Source: UBA7803 sp041395905 (GTDB lineage Bacteria; Pseudomonadota; Gammaproteobacteria; Pseudomonadales; Azotimanducaceae). From it: 64,000 nucleotides of DNA. The notes under the pieces are model-generated. The model worked only from the letters and a program-made list of their open reading frames with translations, made no database searches and had not been told where the DNA came from. The position numbers and the translations under genes were made by a program. Positions 40,585 through 49,565 of this stretch are shown in pieces. The DNA lies in assembly GCA_041395905.1 (NCBI GenBank), contig JAWKZP010000015.1, forward strand, positions 1-64,000, written 5' to 3'. Position 1 is the first letter of the stretch. The number at the start of each line of letters is the position of its first letter.

Positions 40585-43377
40585 ATGGAACCGCCCGGCA
40601 GCACCGTGGATTTCACTCTGGGCCCGGAGCTCGAGCCCGCGCTCGGTGCGCAGGCCGAGCGCCTGGCGGAGACTCTGGGCAGTGGCCTGGATGACCAGGC
40701 GCGTTACGTCTTCGCCCTGAGCGAATTCGCTGCGAGCGCCGCTCTGCGCCACGCCGACTGGCTGCTTGCGGCACGCGCTTCCGGACGCTTCCAGCGGGCG
40801 CCCGGCGCCGAGGACCTGCAGGCGGAGCTGCAGGCACAGTTGGCCCCGGCGAAGGACGCTCAATCGAGGGACCCGCAACCCACGGAGATGGCCGCGCTGC
40901 AGGCGCTGCTGCGACGGATCCGCAACCGCTTTCAGCTCTGGATCGTCTGGCGTCATCTGGCTGCCAGAGCGCCGTTGGAGGAAACCACGGCCGCGCTGTC
41001 CATGCTCGCAGATGGTCTCATCCAGGCCGCGCTGGACGTGGTCTATGGCTGGCACTGCGAACGGGACGGCGTGCCGTTGGGCGCGGACAGCGGGGCGCCG
41101 CAGCAGCTGGTGGTTCTGGCGCTCGGCAAGCTCGGCGCGCGCGAGCTCAACCTCTCTTCAGACGTGGATCTCATCTTCGCGTATCCGGAGCGCGGCGAGA
41201 CGACACGCGGCAAGACCAACCAGCAGTTCTTCGTCCGCCTCGGTCAGCTGCTGATTCAGGCGCTGGACACGGTCACCGTGGACGGCTTCGCGTTCCGGGT
41301 CGACATGCGCCTGCGACCGTTCGGCGCCAGCGGCCCGCTGGCGATGCATTTCGATGCCATGGAAGATTACTTCGTCAGTCAGGGCCGCGACTGGGAGCGT
41401 TACGCCTTCATCAAGGCCCGCCCCTGTGCAGGCGATCTGGCGGCCGGAGGCGAGCTGCTGCGCGCGCTGCGGCCGTTCGTGTTCCGGCGCTATCTCGACT
41501 TCGGGGCCATTGACGCATTGCGGGTGATGAAGGCTCGGATTCTTGCCGAACGTCACGATGCCGACGACATCAAGCTCGGGCCGGGTGGCATCCGCGACGT
41601 GGAATTCGTGGTGCAGGTGCAGCAGCTGGTCTGGGGCGGCCGCCAGCCGGAGCTGCAGGAACCGGCATTGCTGCGGGTACTGCCGCGCCTGGTGGACAAC
41701 GGGCACGTGTCGCCCGGCGATGCTTCGGTGCTCGAACGCGGTTACCGGTTTCTGCGCGATGCCGAGCACAGCCTGCAGGCGGAAGGTGACCGCCAGACGC
41801 AGAAGCTGCCGGCTCAGGCGCTGTCACGAGCGCGGCTCGCGCGCTCGCTGGGCTTCGCCGACTTCGCCGCGTTCGCCGCGGCCCTGGACGGTCATCGCAC
41901 CGGCATCGCGGCCGTGTTCGGTGCCGTCGTCGCCGAGGCGAGCACTGCCGACCGCGAGGGCCTGCAGCTGTGGCAGACGCCCGCGGACCAAACCCTGCTC
42001 GCGGCTTTCGGTTTTGCCGACACGGCTGCGGCGGCGCAGCAGCTCGGGAACCTGGTAACCGCCCGCGACCGTCCGTCCGTGGGCGCCGAGGGCCGCGAGC
42101 GTCTGGATCGCCTGATGCCGCAAATGCTGGAGCAACTGCGCGACAGCGTAGCGCCGGACGTCGCGCTGGCGCGGGTGGTTCCGGTGCTCAAGGCGGTGCT
42201 GCGCCGGTCCGCCTACCTGGCGCTGCTGCAGGAGAACCCGACCACGCTGCGTCACTTCGTGGAGCTTGCCCAACGCAGCCGCTGGCTGGCCGAAGAGCTG
42301 GCGCGGCATCCCGCCTTTCTCGACGCGTTGCTGGACGAGCGCCACCTGAGCGCGCTGCCGGATCGTGCCGCCCTGGGCGACGAGCTGCACGAACGCATCC
42401 GGGCCGCCGAGCCGGAGGGTCAGGAACGGGTGCTGGACGTGCTGCGGGAGTTCAAGGAGCACCACGTGTTCAACGTGGCGCTGGCCGAAGTGCGCGGCAC
42501 GCTGCCGCTCATGAAGGCGAGCGATTACCTGACGTTTCTCGCCGAAGCGGTGCTGGAGGAAACGCTCGACCTCGCGTGGCGGGAGAACAGTGCGCGCTAT
42601 CCGCAGTTTGCGGCCGGGCGGCCCTTCGTCATCGTCGGTTACGGCAAGCTAGGCGGCATCGAGCTCGGCCCCGGCTCTGACCTGGACATGGTCTTTCTGC
42701 ATGATCTGCCGGGAGACTCCGCGCAGTTTCTGCACCGCCTGGTGCGTCGCCTGCTGCACTTCATCACCGTGCCCACCTATCTCGGTACCCTCTACGAGGT
42801 GGACATGCGCCTGCGCCCTTCGGGCAATGCCGGCACCATGGTTTCGAGTCTGGAATCGTTCCGTGCCTACCAGCTCAACGAAGCCTGGGTCTGGGAACAT
42901 CAGGCCCTGGTGCGCGCCCGGGTCGTCGCTGGTGATGCGGCGCTGGGCGCCCGCTTCGCCGCGGTGCGCCGCGAGATTCTGTGCCTGGCGCGCGACCGCT
43001 CCGATCTGCGTGCGCAAGTCGCCGGCATGCGCCGGCGCATGGCTGAGCATCACGGCGGCGAAGGGGACCTCAAGCAGGGCAGCGGCGGTATCGTGGATAT
43101 TGAATTTATGGTGCAATATCTCGTTCTGGCCCACGCTCACGAGCACCCGGAGCTCACGACCTACACCGACAACGTGCGCATTCTCGAGACGGCCGAGAGG
43201 CTCGGACTGCTCGCGGCGCGCACCGCCCAGAGCCTGCGCGAGGCGTACCTCGCGCTGCGCACCGAGTGGCATCGCACGGTGCTCGACCTGCCCGACAGCG
43301 AACGTGCCGCCAGCGTGCTGACGAGTCATCGCGAGCTGGTGGGCGACGCCTGGCGGGAGCTCTTCGGTGACCCGTGA
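40585..43377 (+). CDS. glnE: Bifunctional glutamine synthetase adenylyltransferase/adenylyl-removing enzyme
   Basis: Controls glutamine synthetase by adding and removing AMP in response to PII and glutamine. The 930-residue protein has two nucleotidyltransferase domains: the N-terminal adenylyl-removase with LNLSSDVDLIFAYPE (about residue 190) and the C-terminal adenylyltransferase with ELGPGSDLDMVFLHD (about 696), each with the G/S-x-D-x-D pair, separated by a helical regulatory region. LRLRPFGASGPLAM and MRLRPSGNAGTMVSS follow each catalytic site, and KQGSGGIVDIEFMVQYL closes the second. Length matches E. coli GlnE (946). It is followed by ilvE, as in Pseudomonas. Confidence 0.96.
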   Translation: MEPPGSTVDFTLGPELEPALGAQAERLAETLGSGLDDQARYVFALSEFAASAALRHADWLLAARASGRFQRAPGAEDLQAELQAQLAPAKDAQSRDPQPTEMAALQALLRRIRNRFQLWIVWRHLAARAPLEETTAALSMLADGLIQAALDVVYGWHCERDGVPLGADSGAPQQLVVLALGKLGARELNLSSDVDLIFAYPERGETTRGKTNQQFFVRLGQLLIQALDTVTVDGFAFRVDMRLRPFGASGPLAMHFDAMEDYFVSQGRDWERYAFIKARPCAGDLAAGGELLRALRPFVFRRYLDFGAIDALRVMKARILAERHDADDIKLGPGGIRDVEFVVQVQQLVWGGRQPELQEPALLRVLPRLVDNGHVSPGDASVLERGYRFLRDAEHSLQAEGDRQTQKLPAQALSRARLARSLGFADFAAFAAALDGHRTGIAAVFGAVVAEASTADREGLQLWQTPADQTLLAAFGFADTAAAAQQLGNLVTARDRPSVGAEGRERLDRLMPQMLEQLRDSVAPDVALARVVPVLKAVLRRSAYLALLQENPTTLRHFVELAQRSRWLAEELARHPAFLDALLDERHLSALPDRAALGDELHERIRAAEPEGQERVLDVLREFKEHHVFNVALAEVRGTLPLMKASDYLTFLAEAVLEETLDLAWRENSARYPQFAAGRPFVIVGYGKLGGIELGPGSDLDMVFLHDLPGDSAQFLHRLVRRLLHFITVPTYLGTLYEVDMRLRPSGNAGTMVSSLESFRAYQLNEAWVWEHQALVRARVVAGDAALGARFAAVRREILCLARDRSDLRAQVAGMRRRMAEHHGGEGDLKQGSGGIVDIEFMVQYLVLAHAHEHPELTTYTDNVRILETAERLGLLAARTAQSLREAYLALRTEWHRTVLDLPDSERAASVLTSHRELVGDAWRELFGDP

Positions 43378-43500
43378 CGGCGCGCCTGCCGCAGGGCGGA
43401 CGGAGCAGATGGCGCAGAAATGGAAGGCGCACGGCGCAATCAGATCGCGGGTCGCTCGACGGCGTGACCGGCAGTAGTTGAGAGAAGCCGAGAACGGAGA

Positions 43501-44442
43501 ATGACGCAGACGAATCTCGCAGACCGCGATGGCTGGATCTGGCACAACGGCGAGCTGGTGCCCTGGCGCGATGCCAAAGTGCACGTGCTGACTCACACTC
43601 TGCACTACGGCGTTGGCGTATTCGAAGGCGTGCGGGCATACGACACGCCGCGCGGCCCGTGCATATTCCGCTTGCGCGAGCATACCGATCGGCTGTTCAA
43701 CTCGGCGCACATCCTGGGCCTGAAAATTCCCTACGACAAGGCGGTCGTCAACGAAGCGCAGCGCGAGGTGTTCCGCGCCAACGGCCTCGCCGAAGGCTAT
43801 CTGCGGCCCATGGTGTACCTCGGCTCCGAGGCCATGGGCCTGCGCGCGAAGGACCTCTCGGTCAATCTCTGCGTCGCTGCGTGGCCCTGGCCCAACTATA
43901 TGGATCCCGAGGCGCGCGAGCGCGGTATCAAGGTGCGCACCTCTTCCTACACGCGCCACCACGTCAACATCACCATGTGCAAAGCCAAGGCCAACGGCAA
44001 CTACATCAACTCCATCCTGGCGCTGCACGAGGCGCTGGACAGTGGCTGCGACGAGGCATTGCTGCTCGACAACGAGGGCTACGTGGCCGAGGGTACCGGT
44101 GAGAACGTCTTCCTGGTCAAAGACGGCGTGCTGCATACGCCCGAGCTGACCTCGTGCCTCGACGGGATCACGCGCAACACGATATTTCATCTGGCGCGGG
44201 AGCAGGGGCTGACGATCCGTGAGCGGCGCATCACTCGCGACGAGGTCTACATCGCCGACGAGGCGTTCTTCACCGGCACCGCCGCAGAAGTGCTGCCCAT
44301 CCGTGAGCTCGACCACCGGGTGATCGGCAGCGGCCGGCGTGGCCCCATCACCGAGCGCCTGCAGACGACCTACTTCGATCAGGTTCGAGGTCGCCGCAGC
44401 GCCTTCCCGGAATGGCTCACCCCGGTTCATGAGCCAAGCTGA
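43501..44442 (+). CDS. ilvE: Branched-chain amino-acid aminotransferase
   Basis: PLP enzyme for the last step of valine, leucine and isoleucine synthesis. The 313-residue product has the fold-type IV signatures: TLHYGVGVFEGVRAYDTPRGP, the Schiff-base lysine K163 in CKAKANGNYINS, VAEGTGENVFLVKDG and FFTGTAAEVLPIRELDHRVIG. The length matches typical IlvE (about 309). It starts at ATG 43501 behind CGGAGA and ends 14 bp inside waaF. Together with ilvD at 29 kb, two branched-chain genes lie in this window. The 123-bp glnE-ilvE gap shows no clear feature. Confidence 0.95.
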   Translation: MTQTNLADRDGWIWHNGELVPWRDAKVHVLTHTLHYGVGVFEGVRAYDTPRGPCIFRLREHTDRLFNSAHILGLKIPYDKAVVNEAQREVFRANGLAEGYLRPMVYLGSEAMGLRAKDLSVNLCVAAWPWPNYMDPEARERGIKVRTSSYTRHHVNITMCKAKANGNYINSILALHEALDSGCDEALLLDNEGYVAEGTGENVFLVKDGVLHTPELTSCLDGITRNTIFHLAREQGLTIRERRITRDEVYIADEAFFTGTAAEVLPIRELDHRVIGSGRRGPITERLQTTYFDQVRGRRSAFPEWLTPVHEPS

Positions 44443-45457
44443 CGCGCAGGATTTCGCCTCAGCCCGCAAGATCCTGATCGTGGCGCCTGCCTGGGTGGGC
44501 GACATGGTCATGGCCCACAGCCTGGTGCAGACTCTGCACGCGCGCGCGCCAGGCTCGCGCATCGACATGCTCGCTCCCCCGGCGACCGCGCCGCTGGCGG
44601 CGCGAATGCCCGGCGTCGATCGGACCCACCTGTTCCCGATCGCTCATGGGGAGCTCGGCCTCGGGCGCCGCCGCGCGCAGGGCCGGGCGCTGCGCGCAAT
44701 CGGCTACGATCAGGCCATCGTGCTGCCGAACAGCTTCAAGTCCGCGCTGGTGCCCTGGTGGGCGCGCATTCCGCGCCGCACCGGTTGGCATGGCGAGTCC
44801 CGCTACGGGGTCCTGAACGACCGGCGCCCACTGCAGGCGCAACGCTACCCGCTGATGATCCAGCGGTTCGTGGCCCTGGGCCTGCCGCCGGACGCGGCGG
44901 AACCGACGGATTGCCCACAGCCGCGCCTGCGCGTCGACCCGGACAACCGCGAGCGCCTGCGGGCGGCCCTCGGCCTCGGCGCCGGCCGCCCGGTGCTGGC
45001 CCTGTGTCCGGGTGCGGAGTTCGGGCCGGCCAAACGCTGGCCGGCGTCTCACTATGCGGCGGTGGCTCGCCACGCGCTCGATGCAGGTCAGGCCGTCTGG
45101 CTCATCGGATCACCCGCTGAGGCGGATCTCTGTGCCGGAATTGCCGCCCTGGCGGGCGGCGGTGCCGTGAACCTGGCCGGCCGCACCCGGCTGCAGGACG
45201 CGGTGGATCTCCTGAGCGCTGCCGCCCGGGTGATCTGCAACGATTCGGGGCTCATGCACGTAGCCTGCGCGCTGGATCTGCCCGTGATCGCCCTGTTCGG
45301 ATCGACCTCGGCGGACTTCACCCCGCCTCTGGGCCGACACGCCCGGGTGTTGCGCCTCGGTCTCGATTGCAGCCCCTGTTTTCAGCGCGAGTGTCCGCTC
45401 GGTCACCTGCGCTGCCTGCAGGACCTGGCGCCGGAGCGCGTGGTGGCGCTGTTGTGA
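44429..45457 (+). CDS. waaF: ADP-heptose:LPS heptosyltransferase II
   Basis: GT9 enzyme that adds the second L-glycero-D-manno-heptose of the LPS inner core. The 342 residues show ILIVAPAWVGDMVMAHSLVQTL at the N-terminus, DQAIVLPNSFKSALVPW, and the C-terminal nucleotide-binding region LALCPGAEFGPAKRWPASHYA and ICNDSGLMHVACALDLPVIALFGSTS. It ends with the conserved cysteine-containing CSPCFQRECPLGHLRCL. The start ATG 44429 lies inside the end of ilvE (14-bp overlap), and its stop overlaps the GTG of waaC. This is the first gene of the LPS core operon. Confidence 0.95.
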   Translation: MSQADAQDFASARKILIVAPAWVGDMVMAHSLVQTLHARAPGSRIDMLAPPATAPLAARMPGVDRTHLFPIAHGELGLGRRRAQGRALRAIGYDQAIVLPNSFKSALVPWWARIPRRTGWHGESRYGVLNDRRPLQAQRYPLMIQRFVALGLPPDAAEPTDCPQPRLRVDPDNRERLRAALGLGAGRPVLALCPGAEFGPAKRWPASHYAAVARHALDAGQAVWLIGSPAEADLCAGIAALAGGGAVNLAGRTRLQDAVDLLSAAARVICNDSGLMHVACALDLPVIALFGSTSADFTPPLGRHARVLRLGLDCSPCFQRECPLGHLRCLQDLAPERVVALL

Positions 45458-46518
45458 CCCGGGTGCTGCTGGTCAAGATGAGTTCGCTGGGGGACGTGGT
45501 GCACGCGTTGCCGGCGGTAACCGACGCTGCCGGCCATGGCGTCCGATTCGACTGGGTGGTGGAAGAGGCCTTTGCCGAGATCCCGGCTCAGCACCCGGGC
45601 GTGAGCGAGGTCATCCCCATCGCCTGGCGGCGCTGGCGCCGCCGGCTGGTTCGGGATCGCGCGCAGCTGAGCGCGTTCGTGCATGGTCTGCGGGACCGCC
45701 GCTACGACCTGGTGCTGGACGCTCAGGGGCTCATCAAGAGCGCTCTGGTGACGGCGCTGGCGCGCGCGCCGCGGCGTGCCGGATTCGATCGCGGATCGGC
45801 ACGGGAGTCACTCGGCGCGCTGTTTTACTCGCAGGGTCTCTCGGTACCCCGCGCACAGCATGCCATCGACCGCCAGCGCCAGCTGTTTGCCATGGCGCTG
45901 GGTTACCCACCGCCCGCAGCGGACGCGCAAGTCGATTACGGCCTAGCCACAGCCACAGCCACAGCCACAGCCACAGCCACGGCAGCGGGGAACACCTGCC
46001 TGCTGCTGCATGGAACTACCTGGGCCAGCAAGCACTGGCCGGAGCCGTTCTGGATCGCGCTGGCGCGGCGCGCGCGCGGCGCCGGGCTGGAGGTGCTGCT
46101 GCCGTGGGGGAATGGGGCGGAACGGCAGCGTGCCGAGGCCATCGCTGCGGCCAGCGGTGCCGCGGTGCTGCCGCGCGTTTCGCTGGGTGCGCTGATGAGC
46201 ACGCTCGCGCGCGCGGCCCTGGTGGTGGGCGTGGACTCGGGCCCGGCGCATCTGGCGGCAGCGCTGGGCGTGCCGGGCGTGGTGCTGTACGGCGCGACCA
46301 GTGGCAGGCTCACGGGCTGCCGTGGCGGCGGTATCGCCAACCTGGAGGCGCAGTTCCCGTGCGCGCCCTGTCTGCGCGGGACCTGCACCTATCGCGGTCC
46401 CGCGCAGCGCTGGGACGGGCATGTGGTGGCGCCGGCGTGCTACGCGACGTTGCCGCCCGAACAAGTCTGGCAGTGCGCCGAGGAGCTGATGCGTGCGCAT
46501 CGCGTTCTGCCTGTTTAA
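45454..46518 (+). CDS. waaC: ADP-heptose:LPS heptosyltransferase I
   Basis: GT9 enzyme that adds the first heptose to Kdo2-lipid A. The 354 residues start at GTG 45454 (VTRVLLVKMSSLGDVVHALPAVTDA, the typical WaaC N-terminus), with DWVVEEAFAEIP, LVLDAQGLIKSALVT and the C-terminal VVGVDSGPAHLAAALGVPGVVLYGATS. The unusual feature is residues 165-176, six Ala-Thr pairs encoded by six AGCCAC repeats, placed in the linker between the two Rossmann domains of the GT-B fold. The last 26 bases overlap the next gene. It overlaps waaF by 4 bp. Confidence 0.94.
   Translation: MTRVLLVKMSSLGDVVHALPAVTDAAGHGVRFDWVVEEAFAEIPAQHPGVSEVIPIAWRRWRRRLVRDRAQLSAFVHGLRDRRYDLVLDAQGLIKSALVTALARAPRRAGFDRGSARESLGALFYSQGLSVPRAQHAIDRQRQLFAMALGYPPPAADAQVDYGLATATATATATATAAGNTCLLLHGTTWASKHWPEPFWIALARRARGAGLEVLLPWGNGAERQRAEAIAAASGAAVLPRVSLGALMSTLARAALVVGVDSGPAHLAAALGVPGVVLYGATSGRLTGCRGGGIANLEAQFPCAPCLRGTCTYRGPAQRWDGHVVAPACYATLPPEQVWQCAEELMRAHRVLPV
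45945..45980 (+). repeat. Six tandem AGCCAC hexanucleotides inside waaC
   Basis: Thirty-six bases made of six perfect copies, encoding an (Ala-Thr)6 run. Because the unit is six bases, expansion or contraction would change the linker length without breaking the frame. Confidence 0.95.
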
Positions 46519-48757
46519 GTACTTTCCGCATGGCGGGATTCAGCGCGATCTCATGAAGATCGCACGCGAGGCGCTCAACCGCGGCCACGACATAAGGGTC
46601 TACGTGGTGCGCTGGAACGCGCCGCTGCCAGCCGATCTGGAAGTGCTGCAGGCACCCGTGTCGGCACTCACCAACCATCGACTCTACGAGCGCTTTGCGG
46701 TCTGGGTGCTCGATCACGTGCGGCATCATCCCGTCGATCTGCTGGTCGGGCTGAACAAGATGCCCGGTCTCGACGTCTACTATGCCGGTGACTCCTGCTA
46801 CGAGGAAAAGGCGCGCACTCAGCGCGGCGCGTGGTACCGGCTGCTGCCGCGCTACCGGCACTTCGCGCGCTTCGAGCGCGCGGTGTTCGACCGTTCCGTG
46901 AACACCGAGATCCTGACGATTTCGGACGGGCAGACGCCACTGTTCCGCAAGCACTACGATACCCCGCCGCGGCGCTTTCACGCCCTGCCGCCGGGCATCG
47001 ACCGCGATCGCCGGCGGCCTGCCGATGCCGCCGGGGTTCGGCGCGCGCTGCGCGAGGAGTTTGCCGTCGGCGACGACGAGCTGCTGGTGCTGTTCGTCGG
47101 CTCCGGTTTCATCAAGAAAGGCCTCGACCGCGCCCTGCTGGCGGTACAAGGGCTGCCGGGCGCGCTCGCGCAGCGTACCAGGCTGTTCGTGATCGGCCAC
47201 GACAATGCCGAACCGTTCCGGCGTATGGCCGCACGTCTCGGCATCGCAGCCCGGGTCCGGTTCTTTCCCGGGCGTGACGACGTGCCGCGGTTTCTGTTCG
47301 CCGCCGATGCGCTGGTGCTGCCTGCCTACGACGAGAATGCCGGCATGGTGATCCTCGAGGCGATGATCGCCGGGCTGCCGGCGCTGGTCACGGCCAACTG
47401 CGGCTATGCGCACTATCTGGAGGCCGCGGACGCGGGGCTGATCGCACCGCTGCCGTTCAGTCAGGAACGTTTCAATGCGCAGCTGGTGGCGCTGCTGACG
47501 TCGCAACGCCGCGACGACTGGCGTCGCAACGGATTGCGGCGGGCGGACGACCCCAATCTCTACCGGCTCGCGCCGGCCGCGGTGGACAAGCTGGAAGCCA
47601 TCGCGGCGCGGCGACACCGCGTGATTGCATTTGCGATCTTCAAGTATTTCCCCTACGGCGGTCAGCAGCGCGACTTCCTGAACGTCGCCCTGGCCTGCCA
47701 GGCGCGCGGCTATCACATCCGCGTGTACACCCTCAGCTGGCAGGGCGAACGGCCCGAGGGGTTCGAGATCGTGGTGCTGCGGGTTGCAGGGTTTGCCAAT
47801 CACGCCCGCTACCGACGCTTCGCGGCGCGTCTGGCCGATGATCTCGCGTGGCGTCCGGCTGCCTGCATGGTCGGCTTCAACAAGCTGCCGGGCCTCGACG
47901 TCTACTATGCGGCCGATCCCTGCTTTGCCGATCGCGCCCGTGCACGGCGTGCACCGCTGTATCGTCTTACCCGGCGCTATCGCCTGTTTTCGCGCTTCGA
48001 GCGGCAGGTCTTCGATCCTCAGGCGGATACGCGGGTACTGCTCATCACGCCCCGGCAGCGGGAACCGTTTCAGCGCTGCTACGGCACGCCGGCGCATCGA
48101 TTCAGCGTGCTCCCCGCGGGCGTCGATCGTGACCGCCAGCGCGGCACGGATGCAGCCGCGGTCCGCAGGGCGCTGCGGCGCGAGTTCGCGGTCGGCGACC
48201 ACGAGCTGCTGGTACTGCTGATCGGATCCGGCTTCGTCACCAAGGGTCTGGACCGGGCCCTGCTGGCCGTTGCGGCGCTGCCGGACGGGCTGCGCGAGCG
48301 CGTGCGTCTGTTTGTCATCGGCCAGGACAAGCCGCGCCAGTTCATCGCCATGGCGGAGCAGCTGGGCATCGGTCCGCGGGTGCGGATTTTCGCCGGGCGC
48401 GACGACATCCCCCGGTTTCTGCAGGGCGGCGACCTTCTGCTGCACCCGGCATACAGCGAGAGTGGCGGCATCGTGCTGCTCGAGGCCATCATCGCCGGAT
48501 TGCCCGTGCTGGCGACGGACGTCTGCGGCTTCGCGCCCTACGTTCTGGAATCCGGGGCAGGCGCGCTCGTGGCCAGCCCGTTTTCGCAGGCGGCATTGAA
48601 CGAGGCGCTGCGCCGGGCGCTCGAGGACGATGCGCAGCGGGCCGCCTGGTCTGCCAACGGTGTTCGCTTCGGCCGCGAGGCCGACATCTACGGTATGGCT
48701 GAACGGGCCGCGGATCTCATCGAGGAGCGCCTGCGTGGCCCGGCTCTATCTGCGTGA
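46493..48757 (+). CDS. waaG: Double WaaG-type LPS core glucosyltransferase (two fused GT4 enzymes)
   Basis: A 754-residue protein consisting of two complete WaaG-like GT-B enzymes in tandem, residues 1-376 and 377-754. Both halves have the WaaG start (AFCLFKYFPHGGIQRD; AFAIFKYFPYGGQQRD), NKMPGLDVYYA / NKLPGLDVYYA, LPPGIDRDR / LPAGVDRDR, VGSGFIKKGLDRALLAV / IGSGFVTKGLDRALLAV and the catalytic E-x7-E (about E281/E289 and E656/E664). WaaG adds glucose (or a related hexose) to heptose II of the inner core. Normal WaaG is about 370 residues and single. It starts at GTG 46493, inside waaC, and overlaps the kinase gene by 23 bp. The two halves may act on successive sugars. Confidence 0.9.
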   Translation: MRIAFCLFKYFPHGGIQRDLMKIAREALNRGHDIRVYVVRWNAPLPADLEVLQAPVSALTNHRLYERFAVWVLDHVRHHPVDLLVGLNKMPGLDVYYAGDSCYEEKARTQRGAWYRLLPRYRHFARFERAVFDRSVNTEILTISDGQTPLFRKHYDTPPRRFHALPPGIDRDRRRPADAAGVRRALREEFAVGDDELLVLFVGSGFIKKGLDRALLAVQGLPGALAQRTRLFVIGHDNAEPFRRMAARLGIAARVRFFPGRDDVPRFLFAADALVLPAYDENAGMVILEAMIAGLPALVTANCGYAHYLEAADAGLIAPLPFSQERFNAQLVALLTSQRRDDWRRNGLRRADDPNLYRLAPAAVDKLEAIAARRHRVIAFAIFKYFPYGGQQRDFLNVALACQARGYHIRVYTLSWQGERPEGFEIVVLRVAGFANHARYRRFAARLADDLAWRPAACMVGFNKLPGLDVYYAADPCFADRARARRAPLYRLTRRYRLFSRFERQVFDPQADTRVLLITPRQREPFQRCYGTPAHRFSVLPAGVDRDRQRGTDAAAVRRALRREFAVGDHELLVLLIGSGFVTKGLDRALLAVAALPDGLRERVRLFVIGQDKPRQFIAMAEQLGIGPRVRIFAGRDDIPRFLQGGDLLLHPAYSESGGIVLLEAIIAGLPVLATDVCGFAPYVLESGAGALVASPFSQAALNEALRRALEDDAQRAAWSANGVRFGREADIYGMAERAADLIEERLRGPALSA

Positions 48758-49565
48758 CGATCTGGCGGCGGCCTGGCGCGGGGACGATCCGTTCGAGCGT
48801 GTCGCGGGTCTGCGCGGTGAGCTGTACCGTGCGGTTGCGCGCCGCCGCACGCTGCGCTTCGAAGCGGCAGGACGCGCCTACTTCGCCAAGATTCACTTCG
48901 GCGTGGGCTGGACGGAGATCTTCAAGAATCTGCTGACGCTGCGCCGACCCGTGATCGGGGCGCGCAACGAGTATCTGGCCTGCCGACACCTGGCCGAGCA
49001 GGGTGTCGCGGCGCCCACCGTTGCCGCGTTCGGCGAGCGCGGGCTCGATCCGGCGACGCGCCTGTCGTTCGTGATCTGCGACGAGCTCAGTGGTTGCGAC
49101 AGTCTCGAGGACGTTGCCCTGGGCTGGGATGCGGCGCCGCCCACAGCCATCGAGAAACGGCGCCTGGTGATGGCCGTCGCCAGGTTCGCACGCGCCATGC
49201 ATGGAGCCGGTGTCGTGCACCGCGATTTCTACATCTGTCACCTGCTGCTCGATCGCGACGCCTGGCGCGATGGCGACGCGCGACTGGCAGTGCTGGACCT
49301 GCACCGGGCGCAGCTGCATCGGCACATTCCGCGGCGCTGGCTCGAGCGCGATCTGGCGGCGCTGCTGTACTCGTGCCTGGACCTGCCCCTCGGCCGCCGC
49401 ACCTGGCTGCGCTTCGTGCGTACCTATCGCGGCGCGCCGCTCCCTGAGGTCATGGCGCGGGAGGCGCGATTCTGGGCGGCGGTGCATCGGCGCGCGCTGC
49501 GCCTGTATCGCAAAGGCGTGCGCAAAGGGCTCGTGCGCGGGCGCTTCGATCCGGACGCCGGATGA
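48735..49565 (+). CDS. waaP: LPS core heptose(I) kinase
   Basis: A 276-residue kinase of the RfaP/WaaP family that phosphorylates heptose I of the inner core, essential for outer-membrane stability in Pseudomonas. FAKIHFGVGWTEIFKNLLTLRRPVIGARNEY contains the ATP-binding lysine and the following GARNE element. The catalytic loop is VVHRDFYICHLLLD (about residue 160) and the metal site is VLDLHRAQLHR. Its start, GTG 48735 with GAGGAG upstream, lies 23 bp inside the end of the double WaaG gene, and its stop overlaps the ATG of the next gene. The gene order waaC-waaG-waaP is the same as in Pseudomonas. Confidence 0.92.
   Translation: MARLYLRDDLAAAWRGDDPFERVAGLRGELYRAVARRRTLRFEAAGRAYFAKIHFGVGWTEIFKNLLTLRRPVIGARNEYLACRHLAEQGVAAPTVAAFGERGLDPATRLSFVICDELSGCDSLEDVALGWDAAPPTAIEKRRLVMAVARFARAMHGAGVVHRDFYICHLLLDRDAWRDGDARLAVLDLHRAQLHRHIPRRWLERDLAALLYSCLDLPLGRRTWLRFVRTYRGAPLPEVMAREARFWAAVHRRALRLYRKGVRKGLVRGRFDPDAG

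Noticed and set aside
46310..48445. 711-codon minus-strand open frame
   Set aside because: It is antisense to waaC and the double WaaG gene; its internal similarity only mirrors the duplication on the coding strand.
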